The notes beneath the pieces were generated by a model that was not told the origin of the DNA, made no database searches, and saw only the letters and a program-made list of their open reading frames with translations. Source: Brachypodius melanocephalos (Eukaryota > Chordata > Aves > Passeriformes > Pycnonotidae). From it: a stretch of DNA of 64,000 bases. The stretch covers positions 2,780,883 to 2,844,882 of the forward strand of contig VZSR01000055.1 of assembly GCA_013398615.1 (NCBI GenBank), in the 5' to 3' direction. The translations under genes and the position numbers were made by a program. Position 1 is the first letter of the stretch, and every line of letters starts with the position of its first letter. Positions 13,301-22,925 of the stretch are shown here, piece after piece.

Positions 13301-13501
13301 TAGGAACTGGAATACAATCCTGACTGTGCCTTTTTTGTCTCTAGGGGACGTCAGTTCATCACTGAGCACTTGGAGATGGAGGACATCTCCTGCTACTGGG
13401 AACACCTGCTGTCTGCATATTCCCAAACCTTGACTTACAAAGTGAAAAGGAGGAAGAGCTACAGCGAGATCACTTCTGGACGACTGAAAACAGAACTGTA
13501 G
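1317..13501 (+). CDS. POGLUT1: protein O-glucosyltransferase 1 (Rumi/KTELC1)
   Basis: POGLUT1 adds O-glucose (and xylose) to serine in EGF repeats such as those of Notch, inside the ER. Coding exons: 1317-1395, 1593-1683, 3081-3224, 3661-3796, 6527-6648, 8184-8243, 9226-9325, 10128-10186, 11997-12164, 12676-12732, 13345-13501. All junctions are GT/AG and frames join to 390 aa (human 392). Visible features: hydrophobic signal peptide (about residues 1-26), a YEPC...NCSC segment with an N-glycosylation sequon at N51, the CAP10 glycosyltransferase domain (about 100-370), VINVRDYPQVPKW with D131 aligning to the catalytic aspartate D133 of human, [47 protein letters not shown], and C-terminal KTEL, a KDEL-type ER retrieval signal. 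An in-frame ATG at 1275 would add 14 residues ahead of the signal peptide. Identity rests on near-continuous similarity recalled for the human protein. Confidence 0.97.
2195..2381 (-). repeat. CR1 LINE fragment, antisense
   Basis: In POGLUT1 intron 2. Antisense CR1 phrases are seen: GGAGGTTGGAGGGCACCTC, GAGATCACCAAATCC, CTCCACAGCCTCTCTGGGCA and ACCTGTACCAGTGTTTGAGCA. The copy is old and diverged. Confidence 0.7.
4123..4222. other. assembly gap of exactly 100 N
   Basis: A run of 100 N lies in POGLUT1 intron 4. The round number suggests a placeholder of unknown true length. No coding exon is missing, because exon 4 (ends 3796) and exon 5 (starts 6527) join in frame. Confidence 0.98.
5320..5680 (-). 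repeat. CR1 LINE fragment, antisense
   Basis: In POGLUT1 intron 4. AAGCTGGAAGGGATTTC starts an antisense CR1 3' region, followed by AACTGGAATTTCTCCTCTTG, TGCTGCCACTTATTCTGGC and AAGCCTCTTCTCCCTG phrases that correspond to the CR1 body. The far end is approximate. Confidence 0.65.
6200..6362 (+). repeat. CR1 LINE 3'-end fragment, sense
   Basis: In POGLUT1 intron 4, ending about 160 bp before exon 5. It shows CCAGGGAGGTCGTGGAGTCTC, CAAACCCACCTGGATGAGTT, CTGCTCTAGGTGACCCTGC, TGGATGACCTCCAGAGGTCC and a terminal GTGATTCTGT. Confidence 0.85.
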
Positions 13502-15185
13502 ACTTCTCTGTCTTTCTCTCTGGCTCAAACTGACCACTGTGGAAATCTGAAGATCAGTATTAACTTATTTCTTGCTCTCTCAGATTTAGCTTTCACACTC
13601 GAACTACAGAGAACAGCAGTAGGCCGGCTTGGACATTGCTTCCAGGCAGTGGGACCTGGTTATATTGTCACCACAAGAATCATGTTGGATTATGGCTATT
13701 TAATGGGGTGGTCAGTCATGCCTGGAGGAGGGGTGTTAGCATTTAGGACTTAGTAACTACCTGTCTCAGAACGATCCTAAATCCCATTCAGTCCATGAGA
13801 AGCCTTTCTGGACTTTTTACCAAAAGTCATGGCAACACACAGACTGTGAGCTGCACTCAGCTGGCAAATACTTGCCCCTTTTTTTGGCAAATGTTTTCTC
13901 AGCTGGGTGATAGCACTTGGGGTATTAGGTGTTCTCTGACAGAAGCAGGTACTAGGATTTGGGGGTAACATTTCTGGATAGCTTAGAGTTTACATTTTTG
14001 TCAGGTTTTAGAGGTTGATGGTAAGGTTTTGACATGCCCTTGAAAGGATTACTGATCCCTGCAGAGTTACCCTACCTACCTCACAGGGGAGCAGCACTGG
14101 TGATGCGGCCATCATCAGTGATGTGCTTGGCAACTGAGACAGAGATGGTTCATCCTCCAACAGATGAGCTGGGTGCCTGCACAGCCCTGCACAACTGAGC
14201 CCCTGTTAGTTATCTCTCACCAGCTGCCTGGCCAGACATCCTGGGACCCTTAGGAACCCAGAGAAAGTATTCACAGAGGTAGATTCAGCACTTCTTTTTT
14301 CCCAAAAGTGCAGAGTCTGCTCTCCCCTTCTGTAATCTTTCTAGGATTATTTTGGGGTTTTTTTGGTTTGGGGTTTTGTGGGTTTTATTTTTGAGATTGG
14401 TAATACATCTGCTCACCTCAGTACTTGCTTTTCTTCCTCACAGCTGTGCCACTTCTTTTCTCATCTCCTTCAGGCTTGAGGTTGAGGGAATGTCTTCAGT
14501 CACACAGTAGCTGCTACTGCTCACATTACCCATTTTGAGTTCAGTCACGGGCTGCTTGTTTTTGCTGTGTTTATGCCCACCACAGCCTCTCCGCCCAGGA
14601 CTGCAATTCCTGAAATGCTCTGTGTCCCCTAAGGTGAGAAGCTGGGAGAGAGCAGCATCTTCTCTGGTAGCCAGACAGGAGAGTGTGGGGTGGCAGGAAG
14701 GACACAGGAGCCTCATAGGGAGGACCCTTGGTGGTAAAGCAGCCTCAAGGCTGAGAGAGCAGCACATTATAATGGAAGTGGGATGATAGCAACAGCTCTC
14801 AGGCCCATCTTCAGTCAGTGTGGATCAGGGAAGAAGGAAATTGCATGGAACAATAACATTTAAGTGCATGTGTGCCCTCACAGAGGCCTTGCAGCCCTGG
14901 TACAGGGACACAGCAGCTGGCCCTGTTGATCAAGTGCTGGGGCAGTGTGTTGGTTTTGGGACCAGTGCTGGGATTATCCCATCCAGCAAAGGAAACAGAA
15001 TGGGGCATTAAAAGAACCTGGTTTCCCAGGAAAACTGTGCCAGAGTGGAAAGGGTTTTCTGGTTTTCTATTTTTAGCCAATGGAGAGGCAGCACTCCAAG
15101 AAACTTAACAGCTCTGTATGATATTTTAAAACTATTTGTAATAAAGTGCTTTTTGGAATAAAACAAACAAAAATGAAGTTTTGCT
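13502..15185 (+). other. POGLUT1: POGLUT1 3' untranslated region
   Basis: About 1.66 kb follow the POGLUT1 stop with no new gene and end at two AATAAA signals. A T/G-rich patch lies at about 14350-14400. Open frames on the minus strand in this stretch look like chance. The exact 3' end is inferred from the polyA signals. Confidence 0.7.
15140..15162 (+). terminator. POGLUT1: tandem polyadenylation signals of POGLUT1
   Basis: Two AATAAA hexamers at 15140-15145 and 15157-15162 lie downstream of the POGLUT1 stop and about 780 bp before the TIMMDC1 start. A T/G-rich sequence follows, as expected for a cleavage site. Confidence 0.75.
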
Positions 15186-15805
15186 GGATGCATGTTGCTT
15201 CATCAGAAAAGTAATAAAAGGTCTGCAGAGCCCCACCTGTTCCATCTGTAGATCTTGCGATGAAACTTGATTGTTGCACTTCAGGTGGCCCTTGGCTGAA
15301 GTGTTGGTTCGTCAGGAGTGGGGGAAGAATCCTGGGAATTCAAGTTCCGTGGGTTAAAACACGAACAGGCTAGGTGGGAAAGCCCAGGCACCTCCCCTGG
15401 TGGGGAGCTTTCCTTCCTTTGGTGAAAGGCCTCACAAAAGATTCTGGGGGCACTTCCGGGGTCTTTGATGGTTTATGACACCTAATACAGGACAGCTGCA
15501 TCTGTGTCAACACAGCCGAGCCAGGAATGCCCCATCAGACCTTCCCTGAGGGAAGGGGGAATCCACAACAGTGAGTTGTTCCAGGGAAGGCAGTGAGCAC
15601 CGTGAGGGGCACCATCTCGCCGGGCAGGATTTGCCTCATAGCGGCCTCAAACCGCGGGGGCTGCACACCCTCTGACTATTGCGAACCGGGCATCGCAGCC
15701 CCCAAAATTCAGCTCGGGGTGGGGAACAAACCTGGCCCTGCACAAAAGGAGAAATGTTTGGAGTCATTAATCAGTAGCAGTGCTGTCCCTCACACGCGCC
15801 TGGCC

Positions 15806-15860
15806 ATTCCGAGCCGTTCCGACCCGAGCGGTTCCGAGCGATTCCGAGCGATTCCGAGCC
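15806..15860 (+). repeat. tandem decamer RTTCCGAGCG in TIMMDC1 promoter
   Basis: Five to six imperfect 10 bp units related to ATTCCGAGCG lie 80-140 bp before the TIMMDC1 ATG. The TTCC cores resemble ETS half-sites (GGAA on the other strand), so the array may be a transcription factor cluster; this is inference. Confidence 0.7.
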
Positions 15861-15942
15861 TCTCCGCTCCGTGCCTTGCCCCGCCGGGCCGCAGGGGGCG
15901 CTGCCGCGCCCGCCCGGTGCCGCCGCTGCTGCTGGCTCGGCC

Positions 15943-18900
15943 ATGGCGCTCCCCGGAGCTCCGGCGGGGTTCGGGCGCCCCGCGCCCCTGCCGCAGACGG
16001 GCTGGGAGCGGCTCAGCGAGCTCTGGCGGCGAGAGTGAGCGCCGGGCCGGGCTCGGGCGGGGCGGGGCGGGGCGGGGCGGGCGGGGCTCTGCGGGGCTAG
16101 GTCGTGGCGGTCCCGCCGTGCCCACCCCGCGCCCATCGCTGCCCTTCCCTTGCAGCGAGCAGCAGCAGTACCCGGAGGAGACGGTGAACATCGCCAAGTC
16201 GGCCTTCACGGCGGGCGTGGTGGGCTGGCTCTACGGGGGGCTGCCTGCCTTCGTCAGCGCCCGCAAGGCCTTCATCGAGAGCAGCCACGGCGAGATCTTC
16301 CAGAACCGCGCCGATGCCGTGGTACGGGCCCCGGGGGATGCTCGGGGGAGCGCTGGGCGCCGCCCGCCGCCGGGCCCCGCCGCGTCCCCGGGAGGCCTCG
16401 GCCTCGGGAAGGTGCCCTTGGCGGCGGGTTTGAGGTGACACCGGAGCCCGCGAGAGGGCGGCTGGCCTCGTGCTTGTGGGACGCGTGTGTTTGCCCGATC
16501 CTGGTACAAAAAGTTTGCTGGGAGTGTGTTAAGTGCGTTAAGCAGCCGGCCCGGTCCACCGCTGCGGGAATTAGCGGCTGCCCGTTACCCAAAGTGCATG
16601 CGGTCAGCTTTGGAAAACTGTCCTTCCTTACAGAGAAAGTTGGTAACAAAGTTTACCGCTCTGTTAGGTGGCTGATTCATATGTCTCGAAAAGGCTTTCT
16701 GCTTTTAAATTTTAGTGTGCTGGCAGGAGACTTCATAGTATCAAACTGGGATTGTACTCTTGTCTTATTAATGTGAGTCATTTTAACACCATTTAAAATT
16801 CTTTTAGAACAACAGCACAACAAAGAACATTAGTGACATTTTATGGATGTATTTGAACTTCTAGGTGTTTGTTATTCAATTAAACTGTTGGTAACCTGGA
16901 TTATGAGGAAGAAAACCCCTTTAAAAATCCACCTGATGTAAATTTTGCATCACTTACAATTAGATTTGGCTCTGATGTGGTGACCTGCAAATTACCACTG
17001 CCTGGCTTCACTCTGGTGACAGTCTGGTATATCTGAGCCCAGGCTAAACACCTATGCTGCAAGCACTGGAAGAAAAAATTTATTTACTTTCATGGTATTA
17101 TATGCAACATTTTTAATTTTTGTGATGCTTCTGTTTATCACATATTTTAAAAAACCTCGTTTTCAAATTTTTAAGTGCCAGTGTTAAACGGCAGAGCTTG
17201 ATGGTATCTTAACATTTACTGTAGATGGGTATTATTTACTTACTATTATTTACTGATGGTTATTATTTATTAATATTTGTGAACTCTTAATAATCAAGTG
17301 GTTCCTAGTTTTCCTCTTTTCTCCATTGCTGCTTTCCTGTACTGTCCTCTAAGAGCCCTCCCAGTCCACCCATGTCTTTCAGCAGCAGGATTAGAGAGAC
17401 CAGCTGACATTCCAAACTGGAATTGATTCTTGGTTTTCCTGTTGGTGGCTGGGAGCAGCTTTTCCTCCAAAGGTGGCTGACTTGATCAGAGTGGGGGTAC
17501 ATCAAGGGACATCATTCCCATGACTTGGCTTGCAGTGGGCTGGCGGTGCTGGCGGGAGGAGGGGGCTGTGACGTGTGACATGTCCTCTCTGTCCCCTCAG
17601 CAATCTGCACACCGAGCTGGTATCCGGAGCTTCATCCGCTACGGCTGGCGCTGGAGCTGGAGGGTCGCGGCTTTCGCCACAATATTCAAGTGAGTGTAGG
17701 CCAGGAGCTCTCTGTGCCAGCTGTGCCCACAGTCCTGCTGATTGATTGAGGCTCCTGGCATTGCTGTAACATGAGTCTGGTTGATCAGGCAGGAGCATGG
17801 AAAAGGGTTTAACCTTTTAGAATTTCTCCAGAATTCTCATCTTCTACTGAATCAACACAAACCCTAAATGTGGAAAAGCCCTGTTTGTACATCGAATCCC
17901 CACTGTTACTGACTTGAATACTGTTCTTCCCTTTCTTGGCAGCTGCTTTCTGCTTTTGCTTCATCTCTTTTTGTGCTTTTTCTCTGAGGGAGTGTTAAAG
18001 TGTGTAGGCAGTTTCTGGAAGTGCTTTCTAAGCCACACTGATTTTTGTCCTTTCTGCTGTGTCTCATTACTCCTAGTTTGTATACACTGGTGGTACTCAC
18101 AATTGTCACTACTCCTACTTTGTATACACTGGTGTTACTCACAGTTTTTTGTTCCTGTCCTCAGACACTTGCAGGGGATTGTCTTGTTCTTGAGCACTTG
18201 CTGAATATCAGACCTACCAGTTCTATGTACCTGTATAGGCCTTCAGTTTTTTCCTCCACACACAAAACCAATGCAGAGAGGGTCCTTGATTTTCTTCCTT
18301 GGGTGTTTCCAGTGCATTTCTAGCAAGAGAACATCAAACTAAGCATGGTCTTCTGAACAAAGCCCTTTTAAACTAGAAATATCTCCTTCCCTGTTGTTCA
18401 AAATAGTAAATTTATAAATTTAAACCTGCATTGAGTCTCTCTGCAGGTATGTTGTGTTTAAGTTCTTCTGCTTTTAAGATCCCACAGTACTGACTGGCAT
18501 TATTTTATATTTCTGTCTTCCTGATTTTTTTGTTCCTTTCTGAATTTCTTCCTCACTGTCTCTTGGTTTCTGTGTCTCCTTTTAGTTTAGTATCTGTTTT
18601 TAGGCTTAGTTAGGGTGCTGTTTGCCTTCTCCCCTGTTGATCAGGCAGGAGCTTTTGATTTCTTTGGGTTTTCCTGGATTTTTTTGGATTTGACGTGTAA
18701 CCTCGTCATCCTCCACCAGGTGTCTCCCCTGCAGTCAGGTCAGCCCCTTTTTCACCAGCCCTTTGGAAAAGGTTCTGAACGACGGTGTTTGCTGCTCAGC
18801 ATGGTTTCTGTGAAGCCCAAGTTGAAAACTTCGTTCTGCAGTTGTGAAAACTTTAAGTTTCACAATTGAAACCCAAATTGTTTGTGTTTATCTGTGTCGG

Positions 18901-21900
18901 GAAGGAGAGGAGGATTGCTGTTGGCTTGTCAATGTCATGCAGGAGGCTGGGGAGTATGTGGCTGCTGAACTGAGAACAGAGGGTTTTAGGAAGAGTTGGT
19001 TTACCTACTCCAGAGGGAAATCTGATGCCACAAAAGTAGGTGACCCTGCTGATGTCATGAGTGTGACTTAGGCTTTTGTACTGGGGATTGCTTACAAGGC
19101 AAGATCTTACTGACACATGGATGAGCTTCTGGGGTATATGTCCTGCATGAGGACTGACTGATAGGACCTTGTCATTGCTCAAATTCTTTTATCCTTCACT
19201 ACATTATATGTTCCTAGAACAGGTAGTTCAGAGAAGCTGTGGTTGCCCCATCCCTGGAGGTATTCAAGGCCAGGCTGAATGGAGCTCTGAGCAACCTGGT
19301 CCAGTGGAAGGTGCCCCTGTCTGCAGTGAGGGCTTGGAACTGGATGATCTTTAACATCACTTCCAACCTAAACCATTCTGATTCTATGGTTCTATATGAT
19401 GGGAGAGAAAAATCTTTGATTAAAAAAAAGGAAGAGTGTCTCAGATCCAGTTCAGGAACTTTGATACTCCCTGGCCTGTGTCTGTGCAGCTGCCCACAGT
19501 AAATTCACAGAAGCGTGGCTGGCTTGTGTGTGCTCTGAACAGATGGGCAACCAGGCAGTTAGAGGCAACCTGTGGGCTGGCTTAATGAAATCCAGCTGTA
19601 TTTCAGGCTACCTCTCTTCTTCCTTGTGCAACTGCTGACTTCTGTGCCTTACCTTTGCAGCGTGGTGAGCACGGGCCTGTCTGCGTACCGCGATAAAACC
19701 ACCATCAGTAATTTTGCTGCAGCAGGAGGTAAGTGTGCTATAACCTTGTGTGCTTCTGTTTGTAAGCAAGGGTCATAGCAGAGAAGCATAAGCAAGTGTC
19801 CACATCCCTTGGGCTTGAGCAGCTTCTGTGCTCTTGGGTTTTGCTTCTTGTTCCACTGACTTTGCTCTCTTGTTTCCCTTCTGGGTGCCTTTATTTGTAA
19901 CAGAGCTACTGATGCTCTGCTGAAACCATTGGGGAGTTTTGTGATTATCAGTTCATCTCCAAGATACTTGCTGGAGTGTTTTGGGTGAAAAATGCTTGTG
20001 TAGGGTAAAAGCAACACTTGGGTCATAACTTGTTCTCATAAGCATCTATTTAACAGGGAAAGCATTTTTTATTTCCACTCTTGATAACAATTCAGCACAC
20101 TGTTTATAGGCTGCTCTTTTCCTGCTAAGTTTTGCATGCCCACTTTAGGCAACGGGGCTCTGATAAGTAATCTGCTTGTTCAGTTTTACAGGCTTTATTG
20201 CCCTTATAGTTGGATACACTTTTTACTGATCCCTTCTGCCTTACATGGCAGCTACTATTATTAGCTGTTGTTGAACAGAAAAAAGGGTGAGGGAGATCAT
20301 GCTCCAGCCTAGTGAAAGCTTGGTTTTACTTTCATAGATACTTCTATGATACAGGAAAAACTTGGGCAGTTTTTCTGAAGCAGAAGGAACTTTGTACAAT
20401 GTTTCAGTGCGGAGACCATGGTGACTGTGGTGAGGGTCTGTCCCATGGGCCATGGCACTTGGTTTCTGCTCTGTTAAAAGCAGATTTCAGCTCATGGAGA
20501 AATGCAGCCAAGCAACTCCCTGTGTTGGTGTGAGATGTCTGTGGTGGGGCTGTTTCTAGTTTCTAGCTTCTTTTTTTAGCCTTCACAGGAGCCCTGTTCA
20601 GGATGCACTTGGGCCTGCAGGGCCTGACGGGCGGCATCGTGTTTGGAACGGCTTTTGGGTGAGTTGTGACTGCTGCACACACTGGGCCTGCAATCACAGG
20701 TGGGACTACAGGAGCTTCCCTTCTTCTCTTGCCTTGAGGGATTTTCTCTATCTCTCTTGGGACCTCATGATAATCACTTTTCTTCCAGCCTTTAAACTGT
20801 TTCTCTTTTCTTCTTTGTTTCTTGTTCTGTGTTTTGCTGTTCTCTCAGTAGTGAGAGCTCAGTGCTCTCAGCAGAGCATCGTATTTGCTGCTGTTTGCGT
20901 ATTAGAGGGAAAAACATAGGCTCCACCAAAGCTAAAATGTGAAGCAGCAGCCATTAGGAAACACTGAGGGAGCAGCTGCATGGCTGGGCTGTAAGGTGAC
21001 ACGTGTCTTCATGTGTGTCTTGCAGTTATTAATCTCCTAAAGTTCCCTGGGGCATGGAGGAACCCATGGTTCTCTCTCAGAGTCTCTGTGCTTTTGGACA
21101 ATGACTGCTAGCTCAGGAGAAATCCCACTTTTCAAGCAGGGCTGGGATTTCTTCTCCAAGTGCTGACCTGTAAATATCCTCACAAGTGAATCTGGGGATT
21201 CTACCTGAAGAAGAGGATGAGCTTTATTTGTGCTGTTTGGCACCATCAGGATGGTGTCAGCTGTGGACACGTCTGGAAGCAGCCTATGGAGCTTTACCAG
21301 TGAAAACACAAGTACTTCCAGAGCTGGATGGAAGCCGAGCAGGGGTGTCACTGTCTGAAATATGGTTTAGGTGTTCTGTGGGGTCTTTACTGGGCACCAT
21401 AAATCCTTCCACCCCTTTGTCCTGTGTGTGCCTGTCAATGAGTAAATTCAAAATATGTTATCACAGGGCTCCAGGGAGTCACAGCTGAAGAGAGGCTGTG
21501 GTTGGTGGGTGACAGTAGAACAGGAGTACCTTAGTCTGTGGTGTGATGTGAATTTCGGGGAATGCGACACTCCCCTCATGTAGCATCTGGCCCCTGCATG
21601 CTCCTATTGCTGATGGCAGTAATTTGTTGCTGTTGGGTGTCCCCTGGGTGACTGGTGACTTCTCTGCTTCTTCCTTCAGGATTCCTGCAGGAGGCCTCCT
21701 AATGGCAATGTATGGCTTGGCTGGTGAGACCCTGCAGGAGAAGAGGAGTCGTGAGCGCAGGGAGCTGTACGAACAGAAGCTGGCAGAGTGGTGAGGAACA
21801 GTCATGGGCTAGGAGGGTGTCTGGGTCTGTGTGTTCAAACACTGAGAGAAACCACGACACACTAGGCTTCCTGAACCTCAGTTCTGCTCTTGGTTGTTGG

Positions 21901-22270
21901 TATTGTTCACATACCAGTCTTAGAGATGCTGATTTAGTCTTCCCAGTCTTTCCTTCATTTCTGCTTTCTTTCCATCTCTATTAAAGAGAGGAAGGAAGGA
22001 GGATAGTTGGAGGCTTGGGGGGAAAAAAGGCCATGACACTGGTCATGTGAATTACTGAAATTTACTCACTAATTCTAGAAGAAATCTTCAAGAGCTTGAA
22101 TTCCGCAGTCATGTCTCTGTCAGGAGGATACAGGCATAAAATTGCTTTGCACTCTCTCTTCTCTCCTTAGGCAATCCAAGCTCAATATGACTGAAATCTT
22201 AGGCCAAACAGAAGACAATGCCCAGGGAAGACCAGAGATGGACAGAGCAAGAGAATTGAAGAGCTGCTGA
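15943..22270 (+). CDS. TIMMDC1: TIMMDC1, complex I assembly factor, C-terminus frameshifted
   Basis: TIMMDC1 is a Tim17-family inner mitochondrial membrane protein needed to assemble the membrane arm of respiratory complex I. Coding exons: 15943-16034, 16156-16321, 17601-17689, 19661-19728, 20580-20658, 21680-21790, 22171-22270; all GT/AG and in phase, giving 234 aa (human 285). Visible: TGWERLSELW then DEQQQYPEE near the N-terminus, a Tim17-like core with AGVVGWLYGGLPAFVSARK (about 50-68), IRYGWRWSWR (98-107), GALFRMHLGLQGL (142-154) and GIPAGGLLMAMYGLAGET (165-182). Four membrane segments are predicted near 47-65, 107-125, 131-146 and 150-175. The N-terminus is about 35 residues shorter than human. 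In the last exon the frame ends in RARELKSC, yet a +2 frame at 22255 onward reads IEELLSLP, matching human IEALLNLP, so one A seems lost at about 22249-22250. Confidence 0.93.
16055..16087 (+). promoter_or_regulatory. GC-box array / G-quadruplex-prone tract
   Basis: Repeated GGGGC units run through TIMMDC1 intron 1 just after the exon 1 donor. They form overlapping SP1-type GGGGCGGGG boxes and offer at least four runs of G on the coding strand, enough for a quadruplex in the nascent RNA. Function is inferred. Confidence 0.6.
18069..18146 (+). repeat. 42 bp tandem duplication in TIMMDC1 intron 3
   Basis: Two adjacent copies start with ACTCCTAGTTTGTATACACT (18069) and ACTCCTACTTTGTATACACT (18111), each followed by GGTG-TACTCACA. 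The copies differ at a few positions. Confidence 0.75.
19217..19397 (+). repeat. CR1 LINE 3' end, sense
   Basis: In TIMMDC1 intron 3, about 260 bp before exon 4. It shows AGAGAAGCTGTGGTTGCCCC, TTCAAGGCCAGGCTGAATGG, GAGCAACCTGGTCCAGTGGA, ACTTCCAACCTAAACCATTC and the terminal GATTCTATGGTTCTAT. Confidence 0.9.
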
Positions 22271-22925
22271 GTCTTCCCCAGATCTCTGTTTTAAGAAGCT
22301 ACATAGGATTTTGATCCTACCTGTAAAAGCCTTCAGTCAAGAGATCATGGAAGTTGTCTGTGAATGCAGTTGTATCCTGTGAAAAAGTGTTTTGCTGAAA
22401 TTTTTTCGGGGATGGATATCACTGCACAAAGAGCTTGGAAGGGCCAAACCTGTTGCACCTGAGAAGGTGGAAATACAGACTTCACAGACCAGGAACTGTC
22501 ATCTAGCTTTGGCAGGAAGTGAGGGCTCCAGAGCCTCATCTAGATCCCATTTCACTGCTGAAAATGTGCAGACCACCCGAAATGTAGAAATACTCAAGGT
22601 AAAGAAGCCTATGGATGGTTCATGTGCTAAAGGTGCCATTCCTAAAGTACTTGGGGTATTTTGCAGTCAGGAGGAAGGGTGGAGGAGCTGGGAATTGTAT
22701 GGAAATACCCTGAAAAAGGCATGTTTTGGGTTCCTCAATAGAAGCCTGAGGGGGCCACAGAAAACATGACTTATTTCTGGTGGTGATGATGGAAGACTTG
22801 GCACTGTGGACAGTTTTAACAATAAGAAGGCCCCTAATTAAATTTGCAAGTTGGAAATTAGGGGATGACCTTTGGGGGAAATGTGGTTCAAGACACTGAA
22901 TAAAGCCATCCAGCAGTGGTGACTG
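22271..22925 (+). other. TIMMDC1: TIMMDC1 3' untranslated region
   Basis: About 650 bp without a recognisable gene follow the stop and end at the AATAAA at 22899. The first 44 bases still read as conserved TIMMDC1 C-terminus in another frame, with the stop of that frame at 22312-22314. Confidence 0.7.
22899..22904 (+). terminator. TIMMDC1: TIMMDC1 polyadenylation signal
   Basis: AATAAA in CTGAATAAAGCC, followed about 20-40 bp later by a GT-rich stretch (GTGGTGACTGTGTCTGT). Best candidate 3' end for TIMMDC1. Confidence 0.75.

Larger units (their letters stand above)
15780..16500 (+). promoter_or_regulatory. TIMMDC1: CpG island promoter of TIMMDC1
   Basis: A CpG-dense block covers the 5' flank, exon 1, the 121 bp intron 1 and exon 2 of TIMMDC1. 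No TATA box is seen. It contains a decamer repeat (15806-15860) and a run of GC boxes (16055-16087), described separately. Confidence 0.8.

Noticed and set aside
15593..16438. 281-codon frame running through TIMMDC1 exon 2
   Set aside because: It shares the frame of exon 2 only. Exon 1 is in another frame and the 121 bp intron has good splice sites; the rest is CpG-island sequence.
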